A DNA stretch of 64,000 nucleotides from Prauserella aidingensis (lineage in GTDB: Bacteria; Actinomycetota; Actinomycetes; Mycobacteriales; Pseudonocardiaceae): the NCBI RefSeq assembly GCF_024171865.1, contig NZ_JAMTCN010000001.1, positions 413,524-477,523 of the forward strand, read 5' to 3'. Positions 17,028 to 25,812 of the stretch are shown here, in pieces (position 1 is the stretch's first letter; every line of letters begins with the position of its first letter). The translations under genes were made by a program, and so were the position numbers. Below the pieces are notes generated by a model. That model was not told the origin of the DNA and ran no database searches. It saw nothing but the letters and a program-made list of their open reading frames with translations.

Positions 17028-17664
17028 GCGTTCGTGCCCTCCCGGGGTCAGACAGTTCGGCCAACGCCAGCGTGTAGCTCACGAGCTCACGCAGCGTCTC
17101 GGCCGTGGATTTCGGCTCCCGCGCATCGACGGTGACCAGCGGAATCGACGCGTCGAGCGCCAGCGCGTCCCTGACGTCCTCGATGTCGTGGTACATCTCG
17201 CCGTCGAACCGGTTGACCGCGACGATGAACGGCAGGTCCGAGTCGTTCTCGAAGTAGTTGATGGCCGCGAAGGACTGGTCGATCCGGCGGGTGTCGACGA
17301 GCACCACGGCGCCGAGCGCACCGCGGGACAGGTCGTCCCACAGGAACCAGAACCGCGCCTGGCCGGGCGTGCCGAACAGGTACAACAGCAGATCGTCGTG
17401 CAGCGTGATCTTGCCGAAGTCCATCGCCACGGTCGTGGTCGACTTCTGGGCGGTGTCGGGCGCCTCGTCGATGCCCGTACCCGCCTCGGTCATCCAGGCT
17501 TCGCTGTTGATCGGCGGCACTTCGGACACGGATCCGACGAACGTGGTCTTGCCGACGCCGAAACCGCCGGCGACCACGATCTTCGCCGAGACCGCCAGCT
17601 GTTCCGGGTCGCCGCCGCCGGCCGCCGCCTGCGCGCCGTCAGACCGGTAGCCGCTTGAGTCCAT
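17020..17664 (-). CDS. conservon GTPase (CvnD-like, Ras-like ATP/GTP-binding protein)
   Basis: The 214-residue small GTPase has Walker A VVAGGFGVGKTTFVG, a switch region TTTVAMDFGKITL, a G3-like LFGTPGQARFW and the base-specificity motif VNRFDG. This set is typical of the fourth gene of actinobacterial conservons and related to MglA-type G proteins. The ATG at 17664 follows GAGAGGA and lies within the DUF742 gene (26-base overlap). It presumably switches an output protein near the membrane, possibly the flavoenzyme encoded next. Confidence 0.92.
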   Translation of the reverse strand: MDSSGYRSDGAQAAAGGGDPEQLAVSAKIVVAGGFGVGKTTFVGSVSEVPPINSEAWMTEAGTGIDEAPDTAQKSTTTVAMDFGKITLHDDLLLYLFGTPGQARFWFLWDDLSRGALGAVVLVDTRRIDQSFAAINYFENDSDLPFIVAVNRFDGEMYHDIEDVRDALALDASIPLVTVDAREPKSTAETLRELVSYTLALAELSDPGRARTHA

Positions 17665-18016
17665 CGAGGATCCTCTCGAGTACGTTCCGATCGTGCGCGT
17701 ACGCGTACGCAGTGGGGTGGATGTAGATCGCTCCCTGGGCAGCCAGGTCGCTGACCAGCACGCGGATCACGCCCAGCGGCAGTCCCAGCGACACCGAGAG
17801 CTCGGCGATCGACACACGCGTGCGCGCACGCTCGTACAGCCGACGCGACTCCGGCATCAGGGAGTCCGCCAGGCTCGGGTCATAACGCGGCACCGAAATC
17901 AGCGTTTCGACGAGCAGGTCGTAACGCGGTTTGGTGCGGCCGCCGGTGAGCGCGTAAGGACGGATCCGCTTGCTGCGCATCCGGTTCGGCTGACCGGCCC
18001 CATTTTCTGTGGACAC
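17639..18016 (-). CDS. DUF742 protein (CvnC-like)
   Basis: The roughly 125-residue protein carries the DUF742 signature RIRPYALTGGRT near the N-terminus and a winged-helix-like C-terminal half (VSIAELSVSLGLPLGVIRVL then VSDLAAQGAIYIH). CvnC proteins are thought to bridge the roadblock protein and the GTPase. GTG codons at 18025 and 18016 are both possible; the second lies 9 bases after AGGAA and is used here. It overlaps the GTPase gene downstream. Confidence 0.9.
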   Translation of the reverse strand: MSTENGAGQPNRMRSKRIRPYALTGGRTKPRYDLLVETLISVPRYDPSLADSLMPESRRLYERARTRVSIAELSVSLGLPLGVIRVLVSDLAAQGAIYIHPTAYAYAHDRNVLERILDGLKRLPV

Positions 18017-18044
18017 GGTGGTCACTTCCTCACCAGTGGGGTCG

Positions 18045-18482
18045 TCACGCCTGCGCCCTGCGGGCGGTCAGCACGCGTCGCATGTCGGCACGGATTTCCG
18101 GAGTCAGGGCGTGGCCGGCGTTGCGGACGAACTGGGTCATCTCGTACGCCACCACCTTCATGTCGCAGTCGGGCCCGGTCAGCACGGCGAGGCCGGCGCC
18201 GTTCCCGATGCCCATGAACAGGAAGTAGCCGTGGGTGAGCCGGATGATGATCTGCTCACACCCGCCCTTGTCGAACAGCGTCGCGCTGTTGCGCGCGAGG
18301 CTGAGCATCCCGCTCGCGATCGCCGCGAGCTGCTCCGATTCGTCCGTCGAGACCTCGTCGGACGCGGTGAGCGGAAAACCGTCGGACGACATGATCAGCG
18401 CGTGCGTGACCCCGTGGACCTTGCGGACGAAGTCGTTGATCAACCACGCGAAATTCTGTTTGCCTGAGGCCTGCGGGTTCAC
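18045..18482 (-). CDS. roadblock/LC7-domain protein (CvnB-like)
   Basis: The 145-residue protein consists of one roadblock/LC7 domain, opening with NFAWLINDFVRKVHGVTHAL and including IMSSDGFPLTASD and the central HGYFLFMGIGNGAGLAVL strands. In conservons this protein binds the kinase and acts as a GTPase regulator. The GTG start overlaps the kinase stop as GTGA, giving tight coupling. Confidence 0.92.
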   Translation of the reverse strand: MNPQASGKQNFAWLINDFVRKVHGVTHALIMSSDGFPLTASDEVSTDESEQLAAIASGMLSLARNSATLFDKGGCEQIIIRLTHGYFLFMGIGNGAGLAVLTGPDCDMKVVAYEMTQFVRNAGHALTPEIRADMRRVLTARRAQA

Positions 18483-19933
18483 TCGGCCTCCTCACCGACG
18501 TCGTCGAGCCTGCGGTGCTTGGCCCGCGGAGCGTCGTCGCCCTCCTGGCCCGGCTCGGCGGCCTCGGCGTTCTCGGCGTTCTCGGCGGCGAGCTGCTCAC
18601 CGTCGGAGAAGGCGTCCAGATCGGCCAGCAGCCGGTCGTGGCTCTCCTCCATCGACACCGGGTCCTCGAGCACGTCCTCGGGAGCCGACATCGGCTCGTC
18701 CGACCCGCTCGTGCCCGCGCCGGAACCCGCACCCGCCGCGGTGGTGTCCTTCAGGCTCTGCGACACGCGGCGGGGAAGCCCGCTCGCGGTCGTACCGCCG
18801 GTCGCGTTCGACGACGGGCGCGGCCGGGGCCGCGGCGAGGGCGGCTCCTCGACCGGAGCCGCGGTGTCCGCCTGCGGCGGAGCGGCGTCGGTCGGGGACG
18901 GGGCGGCCTCGGCCGGGGGCGGCGGGGTGGCCGCCGCACCGGTCTGCTGCGGCACGCGCTGCGGCAGCTGGCCGGAGATGGCCCCCGCCGAGCGTTCCGG
19001 CGGTTCGGGCGCGGGCTCGACCAGGCCAGGGCCCTGGGAGTAGAAGACCGTCTCGTTGCCCGACCACATCGCGTCCGGCACCTCGGTCACCAGCGCCAAC
19101 GGCAGCAGCACGGTCGCGGTCGTACCGCTCGGCAGCCGGTTGGCCAGCGACACGGTGAGCTTGTGCCGGTCGGCCAGTCGCCGCACGACGGTCAGGCCCA
19201 TGCTGCGGACCGCCTCGTCGTCGATGACCTCGTCGATCTCGGTCTCAACCGGCGACAGTCGCCGGTTGAGGTCGTCCATCCGGTCCGGCGGCAGGCCGAT
19301 GCCCTCGTCCTCGATCCGCAGCAGCACGCTGCCGCTGTCGGTCAGGTGGGCACTGACCCGCACCGGAGCGTTGGGCGGCGACTGGTTGGCCGCGTTGTCC
19401 AGCAGCTCCGCCAGCAGTCGGCTGATGTCCTCCGCCGCGAACCCGGCGACGCCCAGGGACGCGACGCGCCCGATGGTGACGCGGGAGTACTGGTCGATCG
19501 ACGACATGGCGCCACGCACGACGTCGACGAGCGACAACGCGTCCGTGGACGGACCACCGGCGTCCTTGCCCGCGAGCACCCGGAGGTTCTCCGCGTTGCG
19601 CCGCAGCCGCGCCGCGAGGTGGTCGAGGCGGTACAGCTGACCCAGCCGCTCCTCGTCCTCCTCGTCGATCTCCATCTTCTCGAGTTCCTGCAGCAGGGTG
19701 TCGACCAGGTTCAGGTCGCGGAGCGCGAGGTTCGCGCACATGTCGACCAGTGCCTGCTGCTGCTCGCCGCCCCGCGCCGGGAGGGGTTGCGCCAGGGCGG
19801 CGATCGCCGTCCCGTCGGATCCTTCCCCGTCCTGCCGTGGAGGATCCAGCAGCTGAGCCGCCGCCACCCGGGAGCGGTCAAGTAACACACGCGAGCGCTC
19901 CAGAATTTCCCGCGCTCTCGCCCGCCTCGCCAT
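18479..19933 (-). CDS. conservon sensor histidine kinase (CvnA-like), short soluble form
   Basis: The 484-residue kinase has no transmembrane segment. It begins with a basic helix, then a phosphoacceptor-like helix (LYRLDHLAARLRRNAENLRV, near residues 100-120). The ATPase domain follows, with N-box ELLDNAANQSPP and G-box IEDEGIGLPPDRM and MGLTVVRRLADRH. The last 200 residues are a Pro/Ala/acid-rich disordered tail. Typical CvnA proteins are much longer, with membrane and nitrate-sensor-like regions. Here those are missing, so input must be cytosolic or come through a partner. It is first in the five-gene operon. Confidence 0.88.
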   Translation of the reverse strand: MARRARAREILERSRVLLDRSRVAAAQLLDPPRQDGEGSDGTAIAALAQPLPARGGEQQQALVDMCANLALRDLNLVDTLLQELEKMEIDEEDEERLGQLYRLDHLAARLRRNAENLRVLAGKDAGGPSTDALSLVDVVRGAMSSIDQYSRVTIGRVASLGVAGFAAEDISRLLAELLDNAANQSPPNAPVRVSAHLTDSGSVLLRIEDEGIGLPPDRMDDLNRRLSPVETEIDEVIDDEAVRSMGLTVVRRLADRHKLTVSLANRLPSGTTATVLLPLALVTEVPDAMWSGNETVFYSQGPGLVEPAPEPPERSAGAISGQLPQRVPQQTGAAATPPPPAEAAPSPTDAAPPQADTAAPVEEPPSPRPRPRPSSNATGGTTASGLPRRVSQSLKDTTAAGAGSGAGTSGSDEPMSAPEDVLEDPVSMEESHDRLLADLDAFSDGEQLAAENAENAEAAEPGQEGDDAPRAKHRRLDDVGEEAE

Positions 19934-20354
19934 TCGGTGTCCACACTTTCTTGAGTCTCGCGTACGGGCCTCGGAATTCGGCCGTATGTCCCCCGACCAA
20001 CGGTGGCATATGCAAGCAGACGCCCTCCCCGATGTCCACTAGCAGTCCCTGCGTAGTCGCGCGCCGTGATGCCTTACTCTCACCACCGCAAAGAAGCGTG
20101 GCGTGCACCCGTTCGTGGGACGGGAATCACCGTCCGTGTCCCATGTACTGCCACACAGATCACACCTAGAGTGACCGGATCCCTGCCGGACGGGTGTCCG
20201 GACGTGCGATCCTCACGGGAGGCACCACACCCGGTACGACCACCGGCCGAGCCGGACCGGACACGACAACCGAGCACCGACGACCGCATCGACAGCACCC
20301 GGGCCCGCCGCGCGGCCGGCGGCCCCGCCGACACGCGCCGTGGAAGGATCACGA
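19934..20354. other. 421-bp divergent promoter region between the conservon and the HATPase-bluB unit
   Basis: The gap is noticeably less GC-rich than its neighbours near 19940-20170. A CTAGAGT at about 20168-20174 could be a plus-strand -10 for the HATPase gene. GGACGG-GAATCA-CCGTCC at about 20118-20135 forms a short hairpin. No convincing open frame or RNA gene was found. Confidence 0.4.
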
Positions 20355-20870
20355 GTGAGCAGCCACACCGCACAGGTCGACGACATCCGGCTCGTGGCCA
20401 TGCCCAGCGCACTGAACTGCGCGAGCATGTTCGTCGAGTTCTCGCTGACCGAGTGGCAGCTGCCGATGCTCCGTGACACCACGTCCGAGGCGGCACGTGC
20501 GCTCGTGCAGAACGTGCTCGACCACGCCGACGACAAGAACCCCGGGTTCGTCAACGTACGGCTCCGGCTGAAGGGCGACTGCCTGGTGATCGAGGTCGAG
20601 GACGACCAGCTCGCCCGCGCCCACGACGAAGCACCGGTGATCGACGGCCGCCGGACGGGCGCCGTCCCGGTGCAGGGACGCGGCAAGCTCGTGTGGTGCG
20701 AGGTTCCGCTGCCCCCGGGCATGTCGGCCACGCAGGTGCGCCTGCCGCACCGCGGGGAGCGCCGCAATCTGCCACCCGAGGCCGCCGCCCCGCCCGCCGA
20801 GCAACCGCAGTCCGTCGACCCGGCGCTCGCCGACCGGGTGCTCGTCGGACTCAAGAACCGCGAGTGGTGA
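20355..20870 (+). CDS. HATPase-type ATP-binding regulatory protein
   Basis: The 171-residue protein has an N-terminal SDR-unrelated alpha/beta ATPase fold of the anti-sigma-factor kinase (RsbW-like) kind. SEAARALVQNVLDHADD resembles an N-box and VNVRLRLKGDCLVIEVEDD resembles the beta strand and G1 box, but the later G boxes are degenerate. A Pro/Ala-rich stretch precedes a short C-terminal helix (ALADRVLVGLKNREW). The GTG at 20355 follows GGAAGGA. It overlaps bluB by GTGA and is divergent from the conservon. It may signal through protein binding rather than phosphorylation. Confidence 0.6.
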   Translation: MSSHTAQVDDIRLVAMPSALNCASMFVEFSLTEWQLPMLRDTTSEAARALVQNVLDHADDKNPGFVNVRLRLKGDCLVIEVEDDQLARAHDEAPVIDGRRTGAVPVQGRGKLVWCEVPLPPGMSATQVRLPHRGERRNLPPEAAAPPAEQPQSVDPALADRVLVGLKNREW

Positions 20871-21577
20871 GCGCCCCGCAGCACCGGAGCGGCCCGCAGG
20901 CCGACGGCTCCGGCGAGAACCCCTCCGGTCGCGACACCCCTGGGGAGGTCGCGGACCTGTTCTACGCCCTCTGCGGGCGGCGGCGGGACGTGCGCGGGCA
21001 GTTCACCGGCGAGCCGCTCGACGACGTGGTGTTGCGCCGCATCCTCGGCGCCGCTCACGCCGCGCCCAGCGTGGGCCTGAGTCAGCCCTGGGACTTCGTC
21101 CTCGTGCGGGACCGCGGCACCCGCGAGACGTTCCGCGACCACGTCGCCGCCGAGCGGGACACCTTCGCCCGCGAGCTCTCCGGCGAGGACGCCGAGACGT
21201 TCTCGAAGATCAAGATCGAGGGCATCCTCGAATCGACCCTGTCGGTCGTCGTCACCTACGACCCGGACCGTGGCTCCCCCGCCGTGCTGGGCAGGCACGC
21301 GATCGCCGACGCCGGCCTCTACTCGGTCTGCCTGGCGATCCAGAACCTGTGGCTCGCCGCGACCGCCGAAGGTCTCGGCGTCGGCTGGGTCAGCTTCTAC
21401 CGCGAACCCGTACTGCGCGAGCTGCTGCACATCCCCGAGCGGGTCCGCCCGGTCGCGTGGCTGTGCCTGGGTCCGGTGACGCACCTGGAGCAGACCCCGG
21501 ACCTGGAACGGCACGGCTGGCGTTCCAGGCTTCCCCTGGACGCCGTCGTGCACGCGGAGCGCTACCCCGAGTCGTGA
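20867..21577 (+). CDS. bluB: 5,6-dimethylbenzimidazole synthase
   Basis: The 236-residue nitroreductase-fold flavoenzyme destroys FMNH2 with oxygen to release the lower ligand of vitamin B12. RRRDVRGQFTGEPLDDVVLR, HAAPSVGLSQPWDFVLVRD and ADAGLYSVCLAIQNLWLAAT match BluB rather than other nitroreductases. The usual D and S active-site positions fall in the VGLSQPWDF and AIADAGLYS stretches. The GTG at 20867 lies in the upstream stop (GTGA), so the two genes are coupled. No other cobalamin gene is near, which is unusual. Confidence 0.88.
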   Translation: MSAPQHRSGPQADGSGENPSGRDTPGEVADLFYALCGRRRDVRGQFTGEPLDDVVLRRILGAAHAAPSVGLSQPWDFVLVRDRGTRETFRDHVAAERDTFARELSGEDAETFSKIKIEGILESTLSVVVTYDPDRGSPAVLGRHAIADAGLYSVCLAIQNLWLAATAEGLGVGWVSFYREPVLRELLHIPERVRPVAWLCLGPVTHLEQTPDLERHGWRSRLPLDAVVHAERYPES

Positions 21578-21778
21578 CACGCCGTCCGTGACAAGCCATC
21601 CATGACGCGCCGTCCGTGACGTGCGGGCCGTGACCGCTGCCGCGGGGCGGGACCGCCCAGCCGGACACCGGACACCGGACACCGGACACCCGCACACTGG
21701 ACACCCGCGGCGACTGCGCGCACCCTGGACCGGCGGGGACCTTCCCCGGGAACCTGCCCGCGTACGGAGCATGCGCGC
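21578..21778. repeat. intergenic region with GGACACC heptamer repeats
   Basis: GGACACC occurs four times in perfect tandem at 21663-21690 and again at 21699. Upstream, at about 21580-21640, imperfect 17-base units of the GCCGTCCGTGAC type recur. The stretch lies between bluB and the phosphoribosyltransferase gene, and no gene is seen in it. Confidence 0.75.
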
Positions 21779-22414
21779 ATGGAGTTCACCGACCGCCGCG
21801 ACGCCGGACGTGAGCTGGCTGCCCGGCTGCATCACCTGGCCGGGCAGCGACCGCTCGTGCTCGGCCTGCCACGGGGCGGGGTCGTCGTCGCCGGGCCGGT
21901 GGCCGAGGCGCTCGGCGGAGAACTCGACATCATCGGTGTCCGCAAACTCGGCGTGCCCGGCGACCCGGAGCTGGCTCTCGGGGCCATCGCCGAGGGCGGG
22001 ACGGTCGTCGCCAATCCGGACGTCCTGCGGCATCGCCGGCTCGGCCGGGACGATCTCGACCGGGCCGCGGCCGAGGCGTTTCCGGAACTGGACAGAACCG
22101 TCGCGCGGCTGCGCCGCGGCAGGCCGCCCGTGCCGTTGGACGGGCGCTGCGTGATCGTCGTCGACGACGGCATCGCCACCGGCGCGACCACCCGTGCGGC
22201 GTTGCACTCGGTGGCCGCCCGCGGTGCGCGGCTGCTCACCCTCGCCATCCCCGTCGCGCCGGCCGACGTGCTCGAGGAGCTGTCCTCCGCCGCCGACCGC
22301 ACCGTGTGCCCCAATCCGCGGGTCTGGATGCGCGCGGTCGGCAACTGGTACCGCGACTTCCGTCCGGTCTCCGACGAGGAGGTCATGGCGCTGCTGCACC
22401 CGCAGCACGCGTGA
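21779..22414 (+). CDS. phosphoribosyltransferase-domain protein
   Basis: The 211-residue type I PRTase-fold protein has a PRPP-binding motif CVIVVDDGIATGATTRAAL at about residues 121-139. The N-terminal part RPLVLGLPRGGVVVAGPVA is typical of the putative PRTases found with dormancy and stress genes in actinomycetes. The C-terminus ends VGNWYRDFRPVSDEEVMALL, also a family feature. The acceptor base is unknown. It is a single gene with no clear ribosome site before the ATG at 21779. Confidence 0.82.
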   Translation: MEFTDRRDAGRELAARLHHLAGQRPLVLGLPRGGVVVAGPVAEALGGELDIIGVRKLGVPGDPELALGAIAEGGTVVANPDVLRHRRLGRDDLDRAAAEAFPELDRTVARLRRGRPPVPLDGRCVIVVDDGIATGATTRAALHSVAARGARLLTLAIPVAPADVLEELSSAADRTVCPNPRVWMRAVGNWYRDFRPVSDEEVMALLHPQHA

Positions 22415-22567
22415 ACCGCCTGCCACGGATCGGGCACGTCGCGGGCGCCGAGCGCGTCGGCGTGGCGGGTCGTCCCGTGGTGCGGGCGCCGTCGAGCGCC
22501 TCCCCGAACGATGGTCACGCATGTCCACTGCGGACGTCCGTTGTAGACAGCGGTCGACGGACGCGGG

Positions 22568-24307
22568 TCACGGGCGCGGAATGTTACGCAGGTTGGAGCG
22601 GGCCAGCTCGACCATCTTGCCGACGCCGCCTCCCAGGACGACCTTGCTCGCCGCCAGCGCGAAGCCCTTCATCTGCTGCGCGGTGATGTGCGGTGGCATC
22701 GACATGGCATTGGGATCGGTGACCACGTCGACGAGCGCCGGGCCCGGCCGTGCGAGCGCGTCGGCCAGAGCGGTACGCACCTGTCCCGGCTCGGTGACCC
22801 GGGTGGCCGGTATTCCCGCTCCCTGGGCGATCGCGGCGTAGTCGACGCCCGCGTGGTCGGTCTGGTAGTCCGGCAGCCCGTCGACGAGCATCTCGAGTTT
22901 GACCATGCCGAGCGACGAGTTGTTGAACAGCACGATCTTCACCGGCAGATCGTGCAGTCGCACCGTCAGCAGTTCGCCGAGCAGCATCGCCAGGCCGCCG
23001 TCGCCGGACATGGACACGACCTGCCGCTGCGGGTACGCCAACTGGGCGCCGACGGCGTGCGGCAGCGCGTTGGCCATCGTCCCGTGCAGGAACGACCCGA
23101 TCACGCGCCTGCGCCCGTTCGGCGTGATGTAGCGCGCCGCCCACACGTTGCACATGCCGGTGTCGACGGTGAACACGGCGTCCTCGGCGGCCAGGTCGTC
23201 CAGCACGTCGGCGACGTACTCCGGATGGATCGGCGTGCGGTCACCCACCTCCTTGGTGTAGGCGTCGACCACCGTCTCCAGGGCTCGGCAGTGTTCCCGG
23301 AGCATGTCGTCGAGGAAGCCGCGGTCGGTCTTCTGGTCCACGAGTGGCAGCACCGCGCGCAGTGTCTCGCCCACGTCGCCGTGCACGCCGACCTCGAGCG
23401 GGGTGCGCCTGCCGAGCCTGCTCGCGTCGTGGTCGACCTGCACGGTGCGTTCGAGCGGCAGGAAGCCGTCGTAGGGAAAGTCGGTGCCGAGCAGCACGAG
23501 CAGGTCGGCGTCCTGGGTGGCCCGGTAGCACGCCCCGTAGCCGAGCAGGCCGCTCATGCCGACGTCGTAGGGGTTGTCGTACTGCACCCACTCCTTTCCT
23601 CGCAGCGAATGCCCCACCGGCGCGTGCACCCGGCCCGCGAGTTCCATGACCTCGGCGTGGGCGTCGGCGACCCCGGCACCGCAGAACAGCGTCACGGTTC
23701 TGGCCCGGTTCAGCGCGTCGGCCAGTGCGCGGACCTGAGTCTCCGGCGGCACGGCCACGGCGCGTTCGGTGACGAACGAGCTCGTCCCGGTCGCTTCGGT
23801 GGCGTCGCGGTGAGCCAGGTCGCCGGGCATCACCAACACCGACACGCCGCCACCGGCGAGTGCACGCTGCATCGCGATCCGCGGCACGCGCGGCACCTGC
23901 TCGGGCGTGCTGATCGTCTCGCAATAGCCGCTGCAGTCGACGAAGAGCCGTTCGGGGTGCGTCTCCTGGAAGAACCCCGTGCCGATCTGACCGGCCGGGA
24001 TGTGCGAGGCCAACGCGAGGACCGGTGCGCCCGTGCGGTGGGCGTCGTAAAGGCCCTGGACGAGGTGGGTGTTGCCGGGGCCGCAGCTGCCCGCGCACAC
24101 CGCGAGCCTTCCGGTCAGCTGCGCCTCCGCCGCTGCCGCGAACGCGCCCGCCTCCTCGTTGCGCACGTGCACCCATTCGATACCGGGCGTGCGCCGGATC
24201 GCGTCGACGATCGGGTTGAGGCTGTCGCCGACGACGCCGTAGATGCGGGACACGCCGGCCTGTACCAGCACCTCGATGAACTGATCGGCGACCGAGGCTC
24301 GGGCCAT
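22568..24307 (-). CDS. poxB: pyruvate:quinone oxidoreductase (pyruvate oxidase PoxB type)
   Basis: The 579-residue TPP/FAD enzyme decarboxylates pyruvate to acetate and passes electrons to membrane quinones. It has the N-terminal Pyr-domain glutamate region RNEEAGAFAAAAEA (E51/E52), the central FAD/transhydrogenase-like domain (LGTDFPYDG), and the TPP motif GDGG (435-438) running to NN (462-463). The last residues (KMVELARSNLRN) resemble the amphipathic lipid-binding end of E. coli PoxB. The ATG at 24307 follows GGAGT. It lies just downstream of the tandem TetR gene on the same strand with a 137-bp gap. Confidence 0.9.
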   Translation of the reverse strand: MARASVADQFIEVLVQAGVSRIYGVVGDSLNPIVDAIRRTPGIEWVHVRNEEAGAFAAAAEAQLTGRLAVCAGSCGPGNTHLVQGLYDAHRTGAPVLALASHIPAGQIGTGFFQETHPERLFVDCSGYCETISTPEQVPRVPRIAMQRALAGGGVSVLVMPGDLAHRDATEATGTSSFVTERAVAVPPETQVRALADALNRARTVTLFCGAGVADAHAEVMELAGRVHAPVGHSLRGKEWVQYDNPYDVGMSGLLGYGACYRATQDADLLVLLGTDFPYDGFLPLERTVQVDHDASRLGRRTPLEVGVHGDVGETLRAVLPLVDQKTDRGFLDDMLREHCRALETVVDAYTKEVGDRTPIHPEYVADVLDDLAAEDAVFTVDTGMCNVWAARYITPNGRRRVIGSFLHGTMANALPHAVGAQLAYPQRQVVSMSGDGGLAMLLGELLTVRLHDLPVKIVLFNNSSLGMVKLEMLVDGLPDYQTDHAGVDYAAIAQGAGIPATRVTEPGQVRTALADALARPGPALVDVVTDPNAMSMPPHITAQQMKGFALAASKVVLGGGVGKMVELARSNLRNIPRP

Positions 24308-24444
24308 CTCGTACTCCTTCACGGATCGCGGGGCGGTGGTTCGGGCTGACGCGCTCGATTGTCGAGGCGTGAGCGCCACCGCGCGATCCGGGAAGCCGGG
24401 GCGCGGCTCCGCAGGGTGCGGGGCCCGCGGCCGGAGCGTGGTGG

Positions 24445-25656
24445 TCAGCCGGCCAGCGCGGCGAACACGAGGTGCTTGATCTGGTCGGCGTCGGCGATGC
24501 GCCTGCGCCGGATGCACAGGTCACCCGCGATGTTCAGCGCCGCATGCACGGCGAGCCGCGCGTGCGTGGCGCGGGTGTCCCCGCGGACGGCCATCACCAG
24601 GCGCACCCACTGTTCGACGTACTCGCGCTGGACCTTGCGCAGGTGCCGCCGGTCGTCGGGCGGCAGGTTGCCGTACTCGGACCGGTACACCGCAGCCAGG
24701 TCACTGTCCGAATAGTTGTAGCCGACGTAGGCGTCGACGAGTGCCCGCAGCGCCTCGCCCGGTTCGGTCGCCGACTCGATGGCCGTGCCGGTGGCCACGG
24801 TCAACCGGTCCGCCGCGCGGTAGTAGACGGCGGCGAGCAGCTCGGCCTTGCTCGAGAAGTGCCGGTAGACGCTCGAGCCGCCGATGCCCGCGGCCGCGCC
24901 GAGTTCCTCCATGGTGACCGCGTGGAAGCCCCGCTCGCGGATGGGCCGCAACGCCGCCACGACGAGCCGTTCCCGCCGGGAGACGAACCGGCTCGCCGCG
25001 GGCGGCTCGGGCCGCTGCTCGGCGAGTTCTCCGCTGAGCCGGGGCGGCAGTCCGGTGGCGAGCACGCCGAGCGCGATGCTCCGCAGTCCCCGCTGCGCCA
25101 CCCGTGCCGACACGGTGGTGCGGTGGGTGGCGAGGCTGGCGATCGCACTGAGTCCCGCGGTCGCGACGGTCGCACGGTCGGCCTCGGGAAGCCCGGGACG
25201 CCCCTCCCCGACGAGCCCGGCGACGGTGTCGACCAGCGTCTCCAGGGTCGCGGTGAACCGGGCGTGGTCCTCCGGGTCGAGGTGCCGCCGCTCCCACTGA
25301 TACAGCTGCGCACTGGCCCTGCGTTCGATCACGAGCTTCGTCAGTGAACCCACGATCGCGTCGATGCGGGCCCACGGGTCGTCGCCGGCCTGTGCGAGCG
25401 CGGTCTGCACGGCGCCGCTGGTCGCACTCGCCAGGTCCTCGGCGGCGTAGGTGAGGATCGCCTGCTTGTTCTCGAAGTGCCGGTAGATCGCGGGCCCGGT
25501 GATGCCGGCCTCGGTGGCGATGTCGCCGAGGCCCACCGCGTGGTATCCGCGCAGGCAGAACAGCTCGGCAGCGATGCGGGCGAGCTGCGCCCTGCGGTCA
25601 CCGCGGCGGCGCGGCGTACCCGTCCCGGCGGCCGAGCCGGCGTCCGATTCCTGCAA
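24445..25656 (-). CDS. tandem TetR regulator resembling Mce3R
   Basis: The 403-residue protein contains two complete TetR units in one chain. HTH 1 is at about residues 27-69 (DIATEAGITGPAIYRHFENK) and HTH 2 at about 231-275 (ELGAAAGIGGSSVYRHFSSK), each followed by its own ligand-type helical domain. This fused architecture and length match Mce3R of M. tuberculosis, which represses an mce operon. Here the gene is divergent from a DUF2236-mce operon, which supports the analogy. The TTG at 25656 follows GGAGGT. Two inverted repeats in the 156-bp gap are candidate operators. Confidence 0.88.
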   Translation of the reverse strand: MQESDAGSAAGTGTPRRRGDRRAQLARIAAELFCLRGYHAVGLGDIATEAGITGPAIYRHFENKQAILTYAAEDLASATSGAVQTALAQAGDDPWARIDAIVGSLTKLVIERRASAQLYQWERRHLDPEDHARFTATLETLVDTVAGLVGEGRPGLPEADRATVATAGLSAIASLATHRTTVSARVAQRGLRSIALGVLATGLPPRLSGELAEQRPEPPAASRFVSRRERLVVAALRPIRERGFHAVTMEELGAAAGIGGSSVYRHFSSKAELLAAVYYRAADRLTVATGTAIESATEPGEALRALVDAYVGYNYSDSDLAAVYRSEYGNLPPDDRRHLRKVQREYVEQWVRLVMAVRGDTRATHARLAVHAALNIAGDLCIRRRRIADADQIKHLVFAALAG

Positions 25657-25681
25657 CGGCGTTACCTCCGACTCGCTCCCG

Positions 25682-25698
25682 CGTTGTCCCGAACAACG
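25682..25698. promoter_or_regulatory. inverted repeat CGTTGT-N5-ACAACG, candidate operator
   Basis: The perfect 6-bp arms CGTTGT and ACAACG, separated by CCCGA, lie 26-42 bases upstream of the tandem TetR start. They resemble the half site of the operators at the DUF2236 genes and could mediate autorepression. Confidence 0.5.
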
Positions 25699-25744
25699 GA
25701 TTCGACCCTATCGCGCCGCGCCCTGCAACCGCCGTCAGGAGTTC

Positions 25745-25775
25745 TTGACAACGGCCCGTGTCAGGAAGCTAGGTT
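25745..25775 (+). promoter_or_regulatory. promoter of the DUF2236-mce operon with an overlapping palindrome
   Basis: TTGACA (25745-25750) and TAGGTT (25770-25775) form a plausible promoter with a 19-base spacer. The imperfect palindrome TGACAACGGCCCGTGTCA (25746-25763, 14 of 18 positions symmetric) covers the -35, so a bound repressor would block transcription. It includes the 9-mer TGACAACGG shared with the other DUF2236 promoters. Confidence 0.6.
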
Positions 25776-25812
25776 AATCGGCATTCGCAACGGCGCTGAA
25801 TTCGGAGGAACC

